NCBI RefSeq assembly: GCF_006968745.1
Contig: NZ_CP030118.1
Span: 3,608,674-3,672,673 of the forward strand
Direction: 5' to 3'
DNA from: Brasilonema sennae CENA114
GTDB lineage: Bacteria; Cyanobacteriota; Cyanobacteriia; Cyanobacteriales; Nostocaceae
Length of the DNA: 64,000 nt
The position numbers and the translations under genes are program-made. Below the pieces are notes generated by a model that was not told where the DNA came from, did no database searches, and saw nothing but the letters and a program-made list of their open reading frames with translations. Position 1 is the first letter of the stretch; each line of letters starts with the position of its first letter. This document shows positions 17,626-25,394 of this stretch, piece by piece.

Positions 17626-18561
17626 AACAAAACTCCTCAGCTAACAGTGAATTAGGGGTACTTTATGCTTAGCTCCCAGTGTATAATTTTAGATGAAAAT
17701 GGGCTACTGTTCTTTCACATTTCCACTACAAAAAGTGAATTAGATTTTTGGTAAGCCATCAGAGCACACTAATTTTAACATCACCACAGCTGGAATTTCC
17801 CACACCATCACTCAAAGATTCAAATTATATCCATTAGAAATTCAAAATTAATTTTGAATTTCTAATTTTGAATGAGCTGACTTGATCGTTGCAAGTAGTG
17901 TCGGATTGTCACCCATACACTGGTACGCTTTTGCCTTTAAACTTTGTAAAATTTATATAAACGTTGTACCTTATTACATTTCTTGTTCACTTGTTGTAAC
18001 TTTTGGACTATAGGGAAATCCCGTAAGGCCCCATAAACTCCAAAGTGGGATTAGACAGCACGAAACTACTTACACCCGTCCTATTTCGCCTAAATTCTCA
18101 AAATTCTTGTCAACAGTAGCCAGTGAACCCTTGAGGAACCAATTTGTTGCTTGTGAGCTAGCGCAGTGACTTCAATACTGCGCCAAGCTAACCTGAAGGC
18201 AAGGTGAGTGTGACTGGAGATAAGATGCAGAAAAAACCCCAAAAGAATGAGCGCAGTACGCTATCTTTAAAGGGTTTCCTGTGCTTAGCGACTGGTGTAA
18301 GTGCAAAGCGTGCCGTAAGCACACGCCTGTGTTTGAGAGAGAAACTTGGGATTGCAAGAGCGTGTCGCAAAGTTAGTGAGCATGTTCAAAGGATATACGC
18401 ACAGAGAGGTCACCTCCGTTGTAGTATATAGCATGGTTTTGTGTTTTTCATATTCCTTATATATTATCCCTTGAGCAAATCCCAAAGCCTCCTTGTGAAG
18501 TGCAAACTGCCGACGGCTCTGCCGACAGTGATGCAACTGCCATTTAAGAGTCAAGTTTTCT
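17626..18561. other. gene-poor region with repeat patches
   Basis: About 0.9 kb with no convincing gene. Short frames at 18172-18554 on both strands look like shadows of repeats. The 18200-18420 part holds a repeat patch (AGTGCAAAGCGTGCCGTAAG near 18300; GACGGCTCTGCCGAC near 18513) resembling 16860-16990. GAAATTCAAAATTAATTTTGAATTTC near 17840 is a near-perfect A+T palindrome (GAAATTCAAAATTA and its mirror). I saw no known RNA gene. Confidence 0.4.
17838..17872. repeat. A+T-rich palindrome
   Basis: TAGAAATTCAAAATTA is followed directly by TTTTGAATTTCTA, giving an almost perfect inverted repeat that could form a long hairpin. The same GAATTTTGAATT-type string recurs at 36850-36900. A dispersed repeat, no coding capacity. 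Confidence 0.5.
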
Positions 18562-18750
18562 CTAATCTACATCTGTCTTTATATTGTAGGTAATTGGTTG
18601 CTGGTGATCCTGAGCACTGTTTGAAGAGTAGTGACCAATAACAAACAAGGGTAAAGTTAGAGTCAAAAGACCGATCACAGTTCCTACAATATCTGCCAAC
18701 GTATGGGAACATGTACTGGCAGGGTCAGCAGATTGGGTATTTGAATGCAT
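18562..18750 (-). CDS. small single-span membrane protein, unknown
   Basis: A 62-residue frame with one clear membrane helix (about residues 24-43, IVGTVIGLLTLTLPLFVIGH) between a polar, Ser/Thr-rich N-terminus and a polar C-terminal tail. I do not recognise a family. The composition is protein-like, and the helix has a Gly/Thr-rich face. It stands alone inside a 1.9-kb gene-poor stretch. There is no strong ribosome binding site before the ATG at 18750, so expression is uncertain. Confidence 0.45.
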   Translation of the reverse strand: MHSNTQSADPASTCSHTLADIVGTVIGLLTLTLPLFVIGHYSSNSAQDHQQPITYNIKTDVD

Positions 18751-19443
18751 AAAAAGTTGAAGTTTTTTACACTTATTATTTGTGTTGACTCTTTTGTAAA
18801 GAGTCTTACTTGTATTTTAGCTATTTTCCAATATTATACTATCTATCAATAAATAATATCAATCATTTCTTAAGCTATCTATACTGATTTTTGTAAATAA
18901 AACACTTGAGACAAAACGGAAGTTAAAATATGTACGTTTTACTTGGTGATGAATTTCACAGGCTAATTTAACTTAATTTCGTAAAAAGTTTAGGAATACA
19001 CTGAAAAAAGTATTCAAAGTTACGTCATTTGGGTATTTTCTATCTCTTCTATTTACAGTACGCCGATCCTGTATGGGCTTTGCGCTGACGTTAATGCCTA
19101 TAAAGTCAAAAAATTATTATTCTTCATACCCATATTCACCGTACGTTTGAGTAGTTTTGGGGGTATGCATTCTTGGCGCACGCAGTCACGTATGCCTGCG
19201 ACACTTGGCTTGGGCGAACGTTAAATAAGTGGTGGCACAGGAGTAATTATTCACTACGCAAACATTTATGAGTTAATCATTGGACAATTTTTTTGTGTAA
19301 AATTACTGTGTATAAGGAAAATTTAATAATTTCTTCTAGTTATTTTAATCTCAACCCAAAGAATGATTCCAGATTCAAACACAACTGAAAATGTGTTATT
19401 TCAAAGTGCTTGACTTTTGATAACGAATCCCTAAGCAATAAAA
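18751..19443. other. gene-free region
   Basis: About 0.7 kb, A+T-rich, with stops in all frames. One repeat patch at 19060-19215 contains GGCGCACGCAGTCACG and similar strings. I see nothing else that can be supported. Confidence 0.4.
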
Positions 19444-19470
19444 AAACCGCCACTTAATCAGGGCGGTTTG
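19438..19470 (-). terminator. Rho-independent terminator of DUF362 gene
   Basis: AAACCGCC (19444-19451) pairs with GGCGGTTT (19462-19469) over a ten-base loop. Read on the minus strand the stem is followed by a T-run (the A-run at 19439-19446 on the plus strand). It lies about 100 bases after the stop of the DUF362 gene. Confidence 0.8.
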
Positions 19471-19568
19471 GTTAAGCAATCGGAGGGTATTTACAGCTTA
19501 CTCTGCCAATGCATAAAATTGTTGTAACAGAGTTTGCACTTGTTCTTTATAAGATGCGCGAAATGCAA

Positions 19569-20540
19569 CTACCGTTTGGCATATGCTTTCATAGGTTCTT
19601 TGATAAATCTTATGTAAAGATGTTTGAACGTAGACTTGATGACGCGGGGCATTCCAAAATCGATGGGTACGAACTTGTCTGGTAGCCGCCAATCATCTAT
19701 TTTTACTAAGTCGGGATCTAGGTGAGGAAAGTTGATATTGTTCAGTTCACCAACCAACCCCAGCCGGATTGATGCAGCGACAGTGGGTACTTGTTCTGGT
19801 GAAACATTGAGGATTTCTACCATTGCACGATCTAAGGCAAATACATTTGGTGATGCGGCTAAAATGCCGAGTGGACGGGGTTCACCACCACTTGGACCAT
19901 TGCCTTCATGACCAATAATGCCATCAAGTATAGTTAAGTCGGGATCAATTGTCCTGGCGGTTTCCACCAACATTTTACCAAAACGATTTGCGTCTTTTCC
20001 TGCTTCCATGTGCCACCAAGCTTTCATTTTGCCTGGAACACAACCGAACAGGTTTTTGACTCCTAAAGTTAGTACCAATTGGACATGAGATTTTACTTTG
20101 GGTAGGTTAATCACAACATCCGCTTCCATCGCCTCTTTGCACAGTAGCAGATGATCAAAGTCTTCGCTGACGCTTTGGTAGCGCTTCCCGTGAAAATCGA
20201 TGATGGGAAGATTCAGTTCTTCTAAAATAGGCTGATAGCCATTTGCGAGTGCGACTCCCTTGGCGCTACCAAAAGCGGGACTATCCCCCAAAAATGGTTT
20301 ACCCCCTGCTTCTATAACCATCTGGGCGACTGCATAAACCAGTTCTGGACGAGTTGTACATTCTTTACCAGGACGTGCGCCTGTTAGCAGGTTGGGTTTA
20401 AGTAAGACACGGTTTCCGCTTTTGACAAACGCCGCCATTCCTCCCAAAGGTTCCAGCAGTGTTTCTAAAGATTCCCGGAGTGCTTCCCGTTCGTAAGAAG
20501 TGGCGCGAATTAAGCTGACGGATGGTGTTTGAGTTTGCAT
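19569..20540 (-). CDS. DUF362 domain protein
   Basis: A 323-residue protein of the DUF362 family, recognised by VLLKPNLLTGARPGKECTTR (the KPN motif), DSPAFGSA, and VVINLPKVKSHVQLVLTLGVKNLFG with GCVPG. The four-Cys ferredoxin domain that some family members carry at the C-terminus is absent. Function is unknown; a role linked to iron-sulfur or radical chemistry has been suggested for some relatives, not for this one. It is 71 bp downstream of aspA on the same strand, so co-transcription is possible. A terminator follows at 19438. Confidence 0.85.
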   Translation of the reverse strand: MQTQTPSVSLIRATSYEREALRESLETLLEPLGGMAAFVKSGNRVLLKPNLLTGARPGKECTTRPELVYAVAQMVIEAGGKPFLGDSPAFGSAKGVALANGYQPILEELNLPIIDFHGKRYQSVSEDFDHLLLCKEAMEADVVINLPKVKSHVQLVLTLGVKNLFGCVPGKMKAWWHMEAGKDANRFGKMLVETARTIDPDLTILDGIIGHEGNGPSGGEPRPLGILAASPNVFALDRAMVEILNVSPEQVPTVAASIRLGLVGELNNINFPHLDPDLVKIDDWRLPDKFVPIDFGMPRVIKSTFKHLYIRFIKEPMKAYAKR

Positions 20541-20611
20541 AGTGAAATCAAGAACGAATAAGAAAAACTAAAGAAGGAAGAGGTGTTTATTTTATCTTCC
20601 TTCTTTGTTCT

Positions 20612-22048
20612 CTAATCCGATGTGCCGTCTAGTATATTTAGAGGCATAATTGCACTCATTTGTTCCAAGTTTAAGACTTGGGCTAATTCTGCTTCACTCA
20701 TGAAACCGTGTTCGGTGACAATCTGCCGCAAAGACTTACCAGTTTCTAAAGATTCTTTCGCCACAGCAGCTGCATTCAAATAACCGATGTGAGGATTTAA
20801 TGCTGTCACCAAGGCTAAACTGCCTTCGGCGTATGCTAAACAACGTTCCTGATTGGGGGTAATGCCCTTAATACAGCGTTCGGTGAGTGCGGCGATGGTG
20901 TTACCAAGAATTTCGATGCTGTGAATCAGGTTATAAGCTATCAGAGGCATCATCACATTTAGTTCTAATTGTCCTGCTTGGGCGGCAAGGGCGATCGCAC
21001 TATCATAACCCATCACCTGAAAACACACCATTGATGTCATCTCGGCCATCACTGGGTTGTACTTTCCTGGCATAATCGAGGAACCCGGTTGCACGGGTGG
21101 TAGTTGAATTTCTTTTAAGCCAGTTTTTGGTCCTGAATCCATTAGACGCAAGTCATGAGATATTTTGACTAAATCTTGAGCTAAGTTACGTAAACCACCC
21201 GAAACATGAACAAATGGTGCCATACTCTGCATTGCAGCCATCAGGTGAGGTGCAGGTTCCAAAGGGAGATTTATCAAATCTGAGATTGTTTCTACCACAC
21301 GGGCGCGATACTGAGGATGAGTATTTAACCCCGTACCTGCTGCACTTCCTCCTAAACCTAGCACCATCAAATCAGAAGAAGCTGTATAAATGCGGTTTTG
21401 GTGTTCTGTCAGAATGTATGCCCAAGCGCGAAAATTCTCACCCAAACGCACGGGTACAGCATCTTGCATATGGGTTCTGCCAGATCTGACGATATTTTGA
21501 AATTCTTCAGCTTTTTCTTCTAGTGCTGCTATCGCCTTTTCTAAAGCCGGATGTAAGGTTTTTGAAAGTGCCAATAAGCCACCAATACGAATTGCTGTAG
21601 GAATAACATCATTGGTAGACTGTCCATAGTTGACGTGGTCGTTGGGACTAACGCGCTTGTAATTGCCTTTTTCTTCGCCAAGAATTTCTAACGCGCGATT
21701 TGCCAAGACTTCGTTAATATTCATATGGTGAGAAGTGCCAGCACCAGCCTGGTAGACGTCTACCACAAATTGGTCGCGAAACTTTCCAGCAAGGACTTCA
21801 TCAGCCGCTTGTATAATTGCTTGACTGACATCTTCGGGAATACAGCCGAGTTCACCATTTACAATAGCTGTCGCTTTTTTAATAGTGACGCCAGCATTTA
21901 CGTAAGTAGCTAAAGGTTTAATGCCGCTAATTGGGAAGTTTTCTGTGGCTCGTAGTGTTTGAATCCCGTAGTAAGTGGTACTAAGTAGTTGGCGATCGCC
22001 CATCGAATCGCGTTCTATTCTCACTTGAGAATCTATTTGTTGAGTCAT
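20612..22048 (-). CDS. aspA: aspartate ammonia-lyase
   Basis: Converts aspartate reversibly to fumarate and ammonia. The 478-residue product belongs to the aspartase/fumarase superfamily, with the signature GSSIMPGKYNPVMAEM (catalytic Ser loop), SGRTHMQDAVPVRLG and SPNDHVNYGQSTNDV. Fumarase of the same superfamily (FumC) is the main alternative; MGDRQLLSTTYYGIQT at the N-terminus and the overall pattern favour aspartase. The fourth residue after GK is Tyr (KYNP) where most have Val, a small oddity. Divergent from pgsA with a 60-bp gap. Confidence 0.88.
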   Translation of the reverse strand: MTQQIDSQVRIERDSMGDRQLLSTTYYGIQTLRATENFPISGIKPLATYVNAGVTIKKATAIVNGELGCIPEDVSQAIIQAADEVLAGKFRDQFVVDVYQAGAGTSHHMNINEVLANRALEILGEEKGNYKRVSPNDHVNYGQSTNDVIPTAIRIGGLLALSKTLHPALEKAIAALEEKAEEFQNIVRSGRTHMQDAVPVRLGENFRAWAYILTEHQNRIYTASSDLMVLGLGGSAAGTGLNTHPQYRARVVETISDLINLPLEPAPHLMAAMQSMAPFVHVSGGLRNLAQDLVKISHDLRLMDSGPKTGLKEIQLPPVQPGSSIMPGKYNPVMAEMTSMVCFQVMGYDSAIALAAQAGQLELNVMMPLIAYNLIHSIEILGNTIAALTERCIKGITPNQERCLAYAEGSLALVTALNPHIGYLNAAAVAKESLETGKSLRQIVTEHGFMSEAELAQVLNLEQMSAIMPLNILDGTSD

Positions 22049-22108
22049 GCTATTTTTTTAAACTAATCATTCATCAAGAGTTTATATTCCCCTTGTCTTT
22101 TTGTCCTT

Positions 22109-22630
22109 ATGACTTTACCTAACTGGATTACCTTCTCTCGCCTTCTAGGGATACCATTTCTACTTTATGGCTTGTATAACCCTACGCCCCAAGCCAGATG
22201 GATTTGTTTGGCAATTTTTCTTGTCGCCTCCCTGACTGATTGGTTAGACGGCTATTTGGCGCGGAAGCTTAACCAAATCAGCGACTTGGGTAAATTTCTT
22301 GACCCCTTAGTTGATAAATTGCTGGTACTTGCGCCGTTACTAGCTTTAATTGAGCTTGGAAAAGTCCCTGCTTGGGGAGTGTTTCTGATCTTGGGACGAG
22401 AGTTGGCTATTGCAGGTTGGCGCGTCAGTAAAACCAAGATTACGGGGGCGAATATTTGGGGGAAACTCAAAACAGTGAGTCAAATTGTGGCGATCGCACT
22501 TCTGATTGCACCTCTACCCCAAGTATGGCAATTACCTTCCATAATTGCCTTCTGGATTTCTGTTGTTTTCACAATCATTTCTGGAGTAATATACCTTTTA
22601 CCAGAAAAAGATAGCCAAATTACTCAATAA
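22109..22630 (+). CDS. pgsA: CDP-diacylglycerol-glycerol-3-phosphate 3-phosphatidyltransferase
   Basis: Integral membrane enzyme that makes phosphatidylglycerol phosphate, precursor of phosphatidylglycerol, the only phospholipid of thylakoids. The CDP-alcohol phosphotransferase motif D-G-x2-A-R-x8-G-x3-D-x3-D is complete in DWLDGYLARKLNQISDLG followed by KFLDPLVDKLL. About five hydrophobic segments; 173 residues is normal. The ATG at 22109 begins MTLPNWITFSRLL, the usual start. Confidence 0.93.
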   Translation: MTLPNWITFSRLLGIPFLLYGLYNPTPQARWICLAIFLVASLTDWLDGYLARKLNQISDLGKFLDPLVDKLLVLAPLLALIELGKVPAWGVFLILGRELAIAGWRVSKTKITGANIWGKLKTVSQIVAIALLIAPLPQVWQLPSIIAFWISVVFTIISGVIYLLPEKDSQITQ

Positions 22631-22659
22631 CTTTCACAACAATTCATCGTTTTCCTCAA

Positions 22660-23175
22660 CTACGGCTGGAGAATCCGGTGCATATCCAAAACTGGTGGAG
22701 CAATTTCGGTTTGGGTTAGCATATCGTGAATTTGACCGCGATGGTGTGTTTGGTGGTTAAAAAAATGTGCTAGCAATAAGTTAGGCGGATCAGTATAAAG
22801 CTTACCCTAATTATTCACGTAGCTGATTGTTTTAGTCAAGAAATCCTGACTTAACTTAGACATAAAAGCTTCTATGCGCTCATCTTCTAAGACACGAACT
22901 GAGCGCAACTCATCAAAGTCCTCATACAGGATAGCATCGAGATTGGTAGAGGGCATTTGTTTGCCTTCAAAGCGTCCCATCCAAATCCTATCGCCCACCA
23001 TAATATGATTCAGCGTTCCATGAATACTTTTGAAAAAAGCTTGTCTAATTCGCTTGCGTTCTACATCCGAAAGTTGGGAACAAACCTCATACAGTTTTCG
23101 ATTTGTAATGGTGTTATAATTTGCAAGCATTTGAAAGTGTTGGATGAGCATAAGCAATTCAAAATTCCAAATCAT
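22660..23175 (-). pseudogene. DinB-family protein gene broken by an in-frame stop
   Basis: The frame from 23175 (or ATG 23151, MLIQHFQML) to 22807 encodes most of a DinB four-helix protein (SIHGTLNHIMVGDRIWMGRF), then meets a TAG at 22807-22809. The same frame continues for 49 codons as GKLYTDPPNLLLAHFFNHQT followed by HHRGQIHDMLTQTEIAPPVL and DMHRILQP, ending at 22660. The His-x3-His of NHQTHHRGQ, a metal-binding element of the family, is therefore beyond the stop. The TAG replaces a likely CAG (Gln). No other lesion is seen, so the gene was lost recently. A 160-bp MITE-like element sits immediately upstream and may have cut off the promoter. Confidence 0.85.
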
Positions 23176-23190
23176 AACAGGCTCGTAGTA

Positions 23191-23350
23191 ATACCAATTC
23201 TCTGTAAACTTGCACTAAATACTTACCTCTTCCACCCTTGGCGTTCTTGGCGACGCCAGTCGCCTACGGAGGGAGACCCTCCTGCAGCGCTGGCTCGTCT
23301 TGGCGGTTCGTTTAATAAATATTAAGTACATCTTCATGGAGAATTGGTAT
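23191..23350. mobile_element. MITE-like element, ATACCAATTCTC ends
   Basis: A 160-bp element has ends ATACCAATTCTC (23191-23202) and GAGAATTGGTAT (23339-23350), and the similarity continues inward as imperfect inverted repeats (GTAAACTTGCACTAAAT against ATATTAAGTACATCTTC). The centre is a G+C-rich repeat (GGCGACGCCAGTCGCCTACG and GGAGGGAGACCCTCC). It lies just upstream of the broken DinB gene and in the gap after murT. No transposase is encoded. Confidence 0.7.
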
Positions 23351-23386
23351 AAGTGCTCAAGTACTCACTACAAGCCTATAACCAAT

Positions 23387-24724
23387 TTAGAGAATTTTTC
23401 TGCCTGTTAGCACTTCTCGCACTTCCAGCATGGCAGAATAGGTGGGTAATATGTGCAAGGTTTCATTTTCTGGTGTGTGTTCTAAGGCGGTTGCAATTGC
23501 TTGCCGTAAATCTTCTTCGACAATTAAATTGAAGTCACTTTCAGGAGTCTTTTCGCTGTAACGCAGACGTAGCGCCATGTCATAGAGGCGATCGCCACTC
23601 ACAATTAAAGTCCCTCCCCGTTCTACCAATTTCTCTGTATCGACATCCCAAATCCAAGATACATCAGTTCCATCGGGTGTTCTGTCATTCAGCACAAGCA
23701 GCGTCGTTTTGTCAAGACTTTGAGTCACGACGCGAATTGTTTCATTCGTCCCTACAGGATTTTTTGATAACAATATTCGTACCCGTTTACCATTAACTTC
23801 TAATTCTTCAGCACGACCAAATGCAGCTTGGAAGTTGTTAATTGTATCCAGGATAGTTGCTTCATCAACTCCTAATTCTATCGCAGCGGTAGCGGCTGCC
23901 AAAGTATTATATTTGTTGTATAAACCTACAAGAATTTGTGGAAATTCGCTGCTATCAAACGCGGGTTGACTTTTATTAAAGCCACACTTAGGACAGTGAA
24001 AATCTCCTAAATGAGACAAGTAAACTCCTTTGTAATCTAGTGAGTGTCCGCAATTAGGACAAAATATAGAATCGACGGCGTGAGGAATTTCATCTAAATA
24101 ATTTTCGGGTTCATTCAAGCCAAAGAATAACACCCGCTGGGGTAACTGCTGACCAAGATAAGATAAAGTTGGATCATCAGCATTCGGAATGACAACTGTT
24201 TCTGTTGGAAGAGTAGAAATGACTTTTGTCCAACGCTTGCTAATTGTGTCAACTTCTCCATACCTATCGAGTTGATCGCGGAACAGGTTTAAACACAGGA
24301 TTATCTTAGGTTGAATTGGTGCGAGAATCTTCGGTAGAATATTTTCATCGACTTCTAAAATCGCGTAATCAACATCTAGTCCGCCGACTAAGTTAGTGTT
24401 TTCCAGCAGTGCTGTCATCAACCCATTTTCTAGATTTGCGCCTGTAGAGTTGTGAGCAACACGATACCCTTTGCGTTCTAGAATTGAGCATAAGAGCAGC
24501 GATGTGGTTGTTTTGCCATTAGTACCAGCAATTAAGATGACTCCGTTTTTGACTTGTTGAGTTAATAACTGCAACAATCGGGGTTCAATGCGACGCGCCA
24601 GAGAACCTGGTAAAACACTCGCTGCACCCAAGCGCAGCGATCGCACTGTGAAAGTAACGCTTTTTGCGACTGACACAGCAAAAGCCAGTCGTATCCTGTC
24701 TATCAGTTGAATTTTGTTTCCCAC
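23387..24724 (-). CDS. murT: lipid II isoglutaminyl synthase, MurT subunit
   Basis: A Mur-ligase-type ATPase that, with the glutaminase GatD, amidates D-glutamate of the peptidoglycan stem peptide. The 445-residue product has the Mur ligase P-loop GTNGKTTTS (67-75), a four-Cys zinc ribbon inserted in the central domain (Cys222, Cys225, Cys244, Cys247: CPNCG ... CPKCG) that marks MurT, and the C-terminal DUF1727-type domain (NDRTPDGTDVSWIWDVD with the catalytic Asp region). In most bacteria gatD lies next to murT; here the gatD candidate is 33 kb away (58052-58870). Divergent from the NACHT locus. Confidence 0.93.
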   Translation of the reverse strand: MGNKIQLIDRIRLAFAVSVAKSVTFTVRSLRLGAASVLPGSLARRIEPRLLQLLTQQVKNGVILIAGTNGKTTTSLLLCSILERKGYRVAHNSTGANLENGLMTALLENTNLVGGLDVDYAILEVDENILPKILAPIQPKIILCLNLFRDQLDRYGEVDTISKRWTKVISTLPTETVVIPNADDPTLSYLGQQLPQRVLFFGLNEPENYLDEIPHAVDSIFCPNCGHSLDYKGVYLSHLGDFHCPKCGFNKSQPAFDSSEFPQILVGLYNKYNTLAAATAAIELGVDEATILDTINNFQAAFGRAEELEVNGKRVRILLSKNPVGTNETIRVVTQSLDKTTLLVLNDRTPDGTDVSWIWDVDTEKLVERGGTLIVSGDRLYDMALRLRYSEKTPESDFNLIVEEDLRQAIATALEHTPENETLHILPTYSAMLEVREVLTGRKIL

Positions 24725-24939
24725 ACCAGTACCCTAATCTTAGTGAGTGTTGCTAATTTGTAGCCCTGAGTCTCAAATTTAATCATGTGAGTTTAACTAA
24801 TTCTTGTCAAAATAGCCAGTTCCGGAAATGATAGGTGATATGTGCAGACTAATTTCTGAAACGGTGCAAGGTGTCATTCCGAAAAATTAGTGAATGCTGC
24901 GGTATAAATAATACAGAAGAATCTACTATGAAATGATTT

Positions 24940-25377
24940 ATGGAACCAGTTACTTTAACGGCTGTGGCTACAGCTATCGCAACCCTTCTTCTAACAAAAG
25001 CACTAGAGAAAACTGGCGAAAATCTTGGAGATGCTGCATGGGAGCAAAGTCGCAAGTTAATCGAACAGCTTCGTGATAAGAATAAGTTACCATTGCTCAC
25101 CAATACTGCACAAGCAAACGAACAGCAGCGATTAGATTATGGGCAAGCTGTGCTGGAACTCAAAGCAGCGGCAGACAAAGATACGGAAATTGCTCAAGGA
25201 GTTGTGGAAGTAGAAGCAGCAGCGAAAGGTGATCCAAAACTAGCTCCACAAGTGGAAGAAGTAGCAAATACACTTAGCTCTCAACAGCCAACAATGCCAA
25301 ACTTACAAAAGTTAGCAGAAAAAATTGGGCAAGTTGTGATCGGTGGTACGGGTTCGATTCAAAACCAGTCATTTTGA
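24940..25377 (+). CDS. small companion protein of NACHT NTPase, unknown domain
   Basis: A 145-residue protein that I do not recognise by name. The N-terminal ~25 residues (TLTAVATAIATLLLTKALEK) form an Ala/Leu-rich hydrophobic helix, then GENLGDAAWEQSRKLIEQLR, a helical middle rich in Ala and Glu, and a C-terminal VIGGTGSIQNQSF. Proteins of this shape often precede NACHT or other STAND NTPases in Nostocales. Its end (IQNQ) and the N-terminus of the next protein (IVNIHNQNI) share a beta-strand-like motif. It is 17 bp upstream of the NACHT gene, so the two form an operon. I infer an effector-associated or membrane-tethering role, unproven. Confidence 0.65.
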   Translation: MEPVTLTAVATAIATLLLTKALEKTGENLGDAAWEQSRKLIEQLRDKNKLPLLTNTAQANEQQRLDYGQAVLELKAAADKDTEIAQGVVEVEAAAKGDPKLAPQVEEVANTLSSQQPTMPNLQKLAEKIGQVVIGGTGSIQNQSF

Positions 25378-25394
25378 TTGCGGTTTAGCTGACT

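Noticed and set aside
25345..25365. GGTTCGATTC resembling a tRNA T-loop
   Set aside because: It lies inside the coding sequence of the NACHT companion protein, with no cloverleaf around it.
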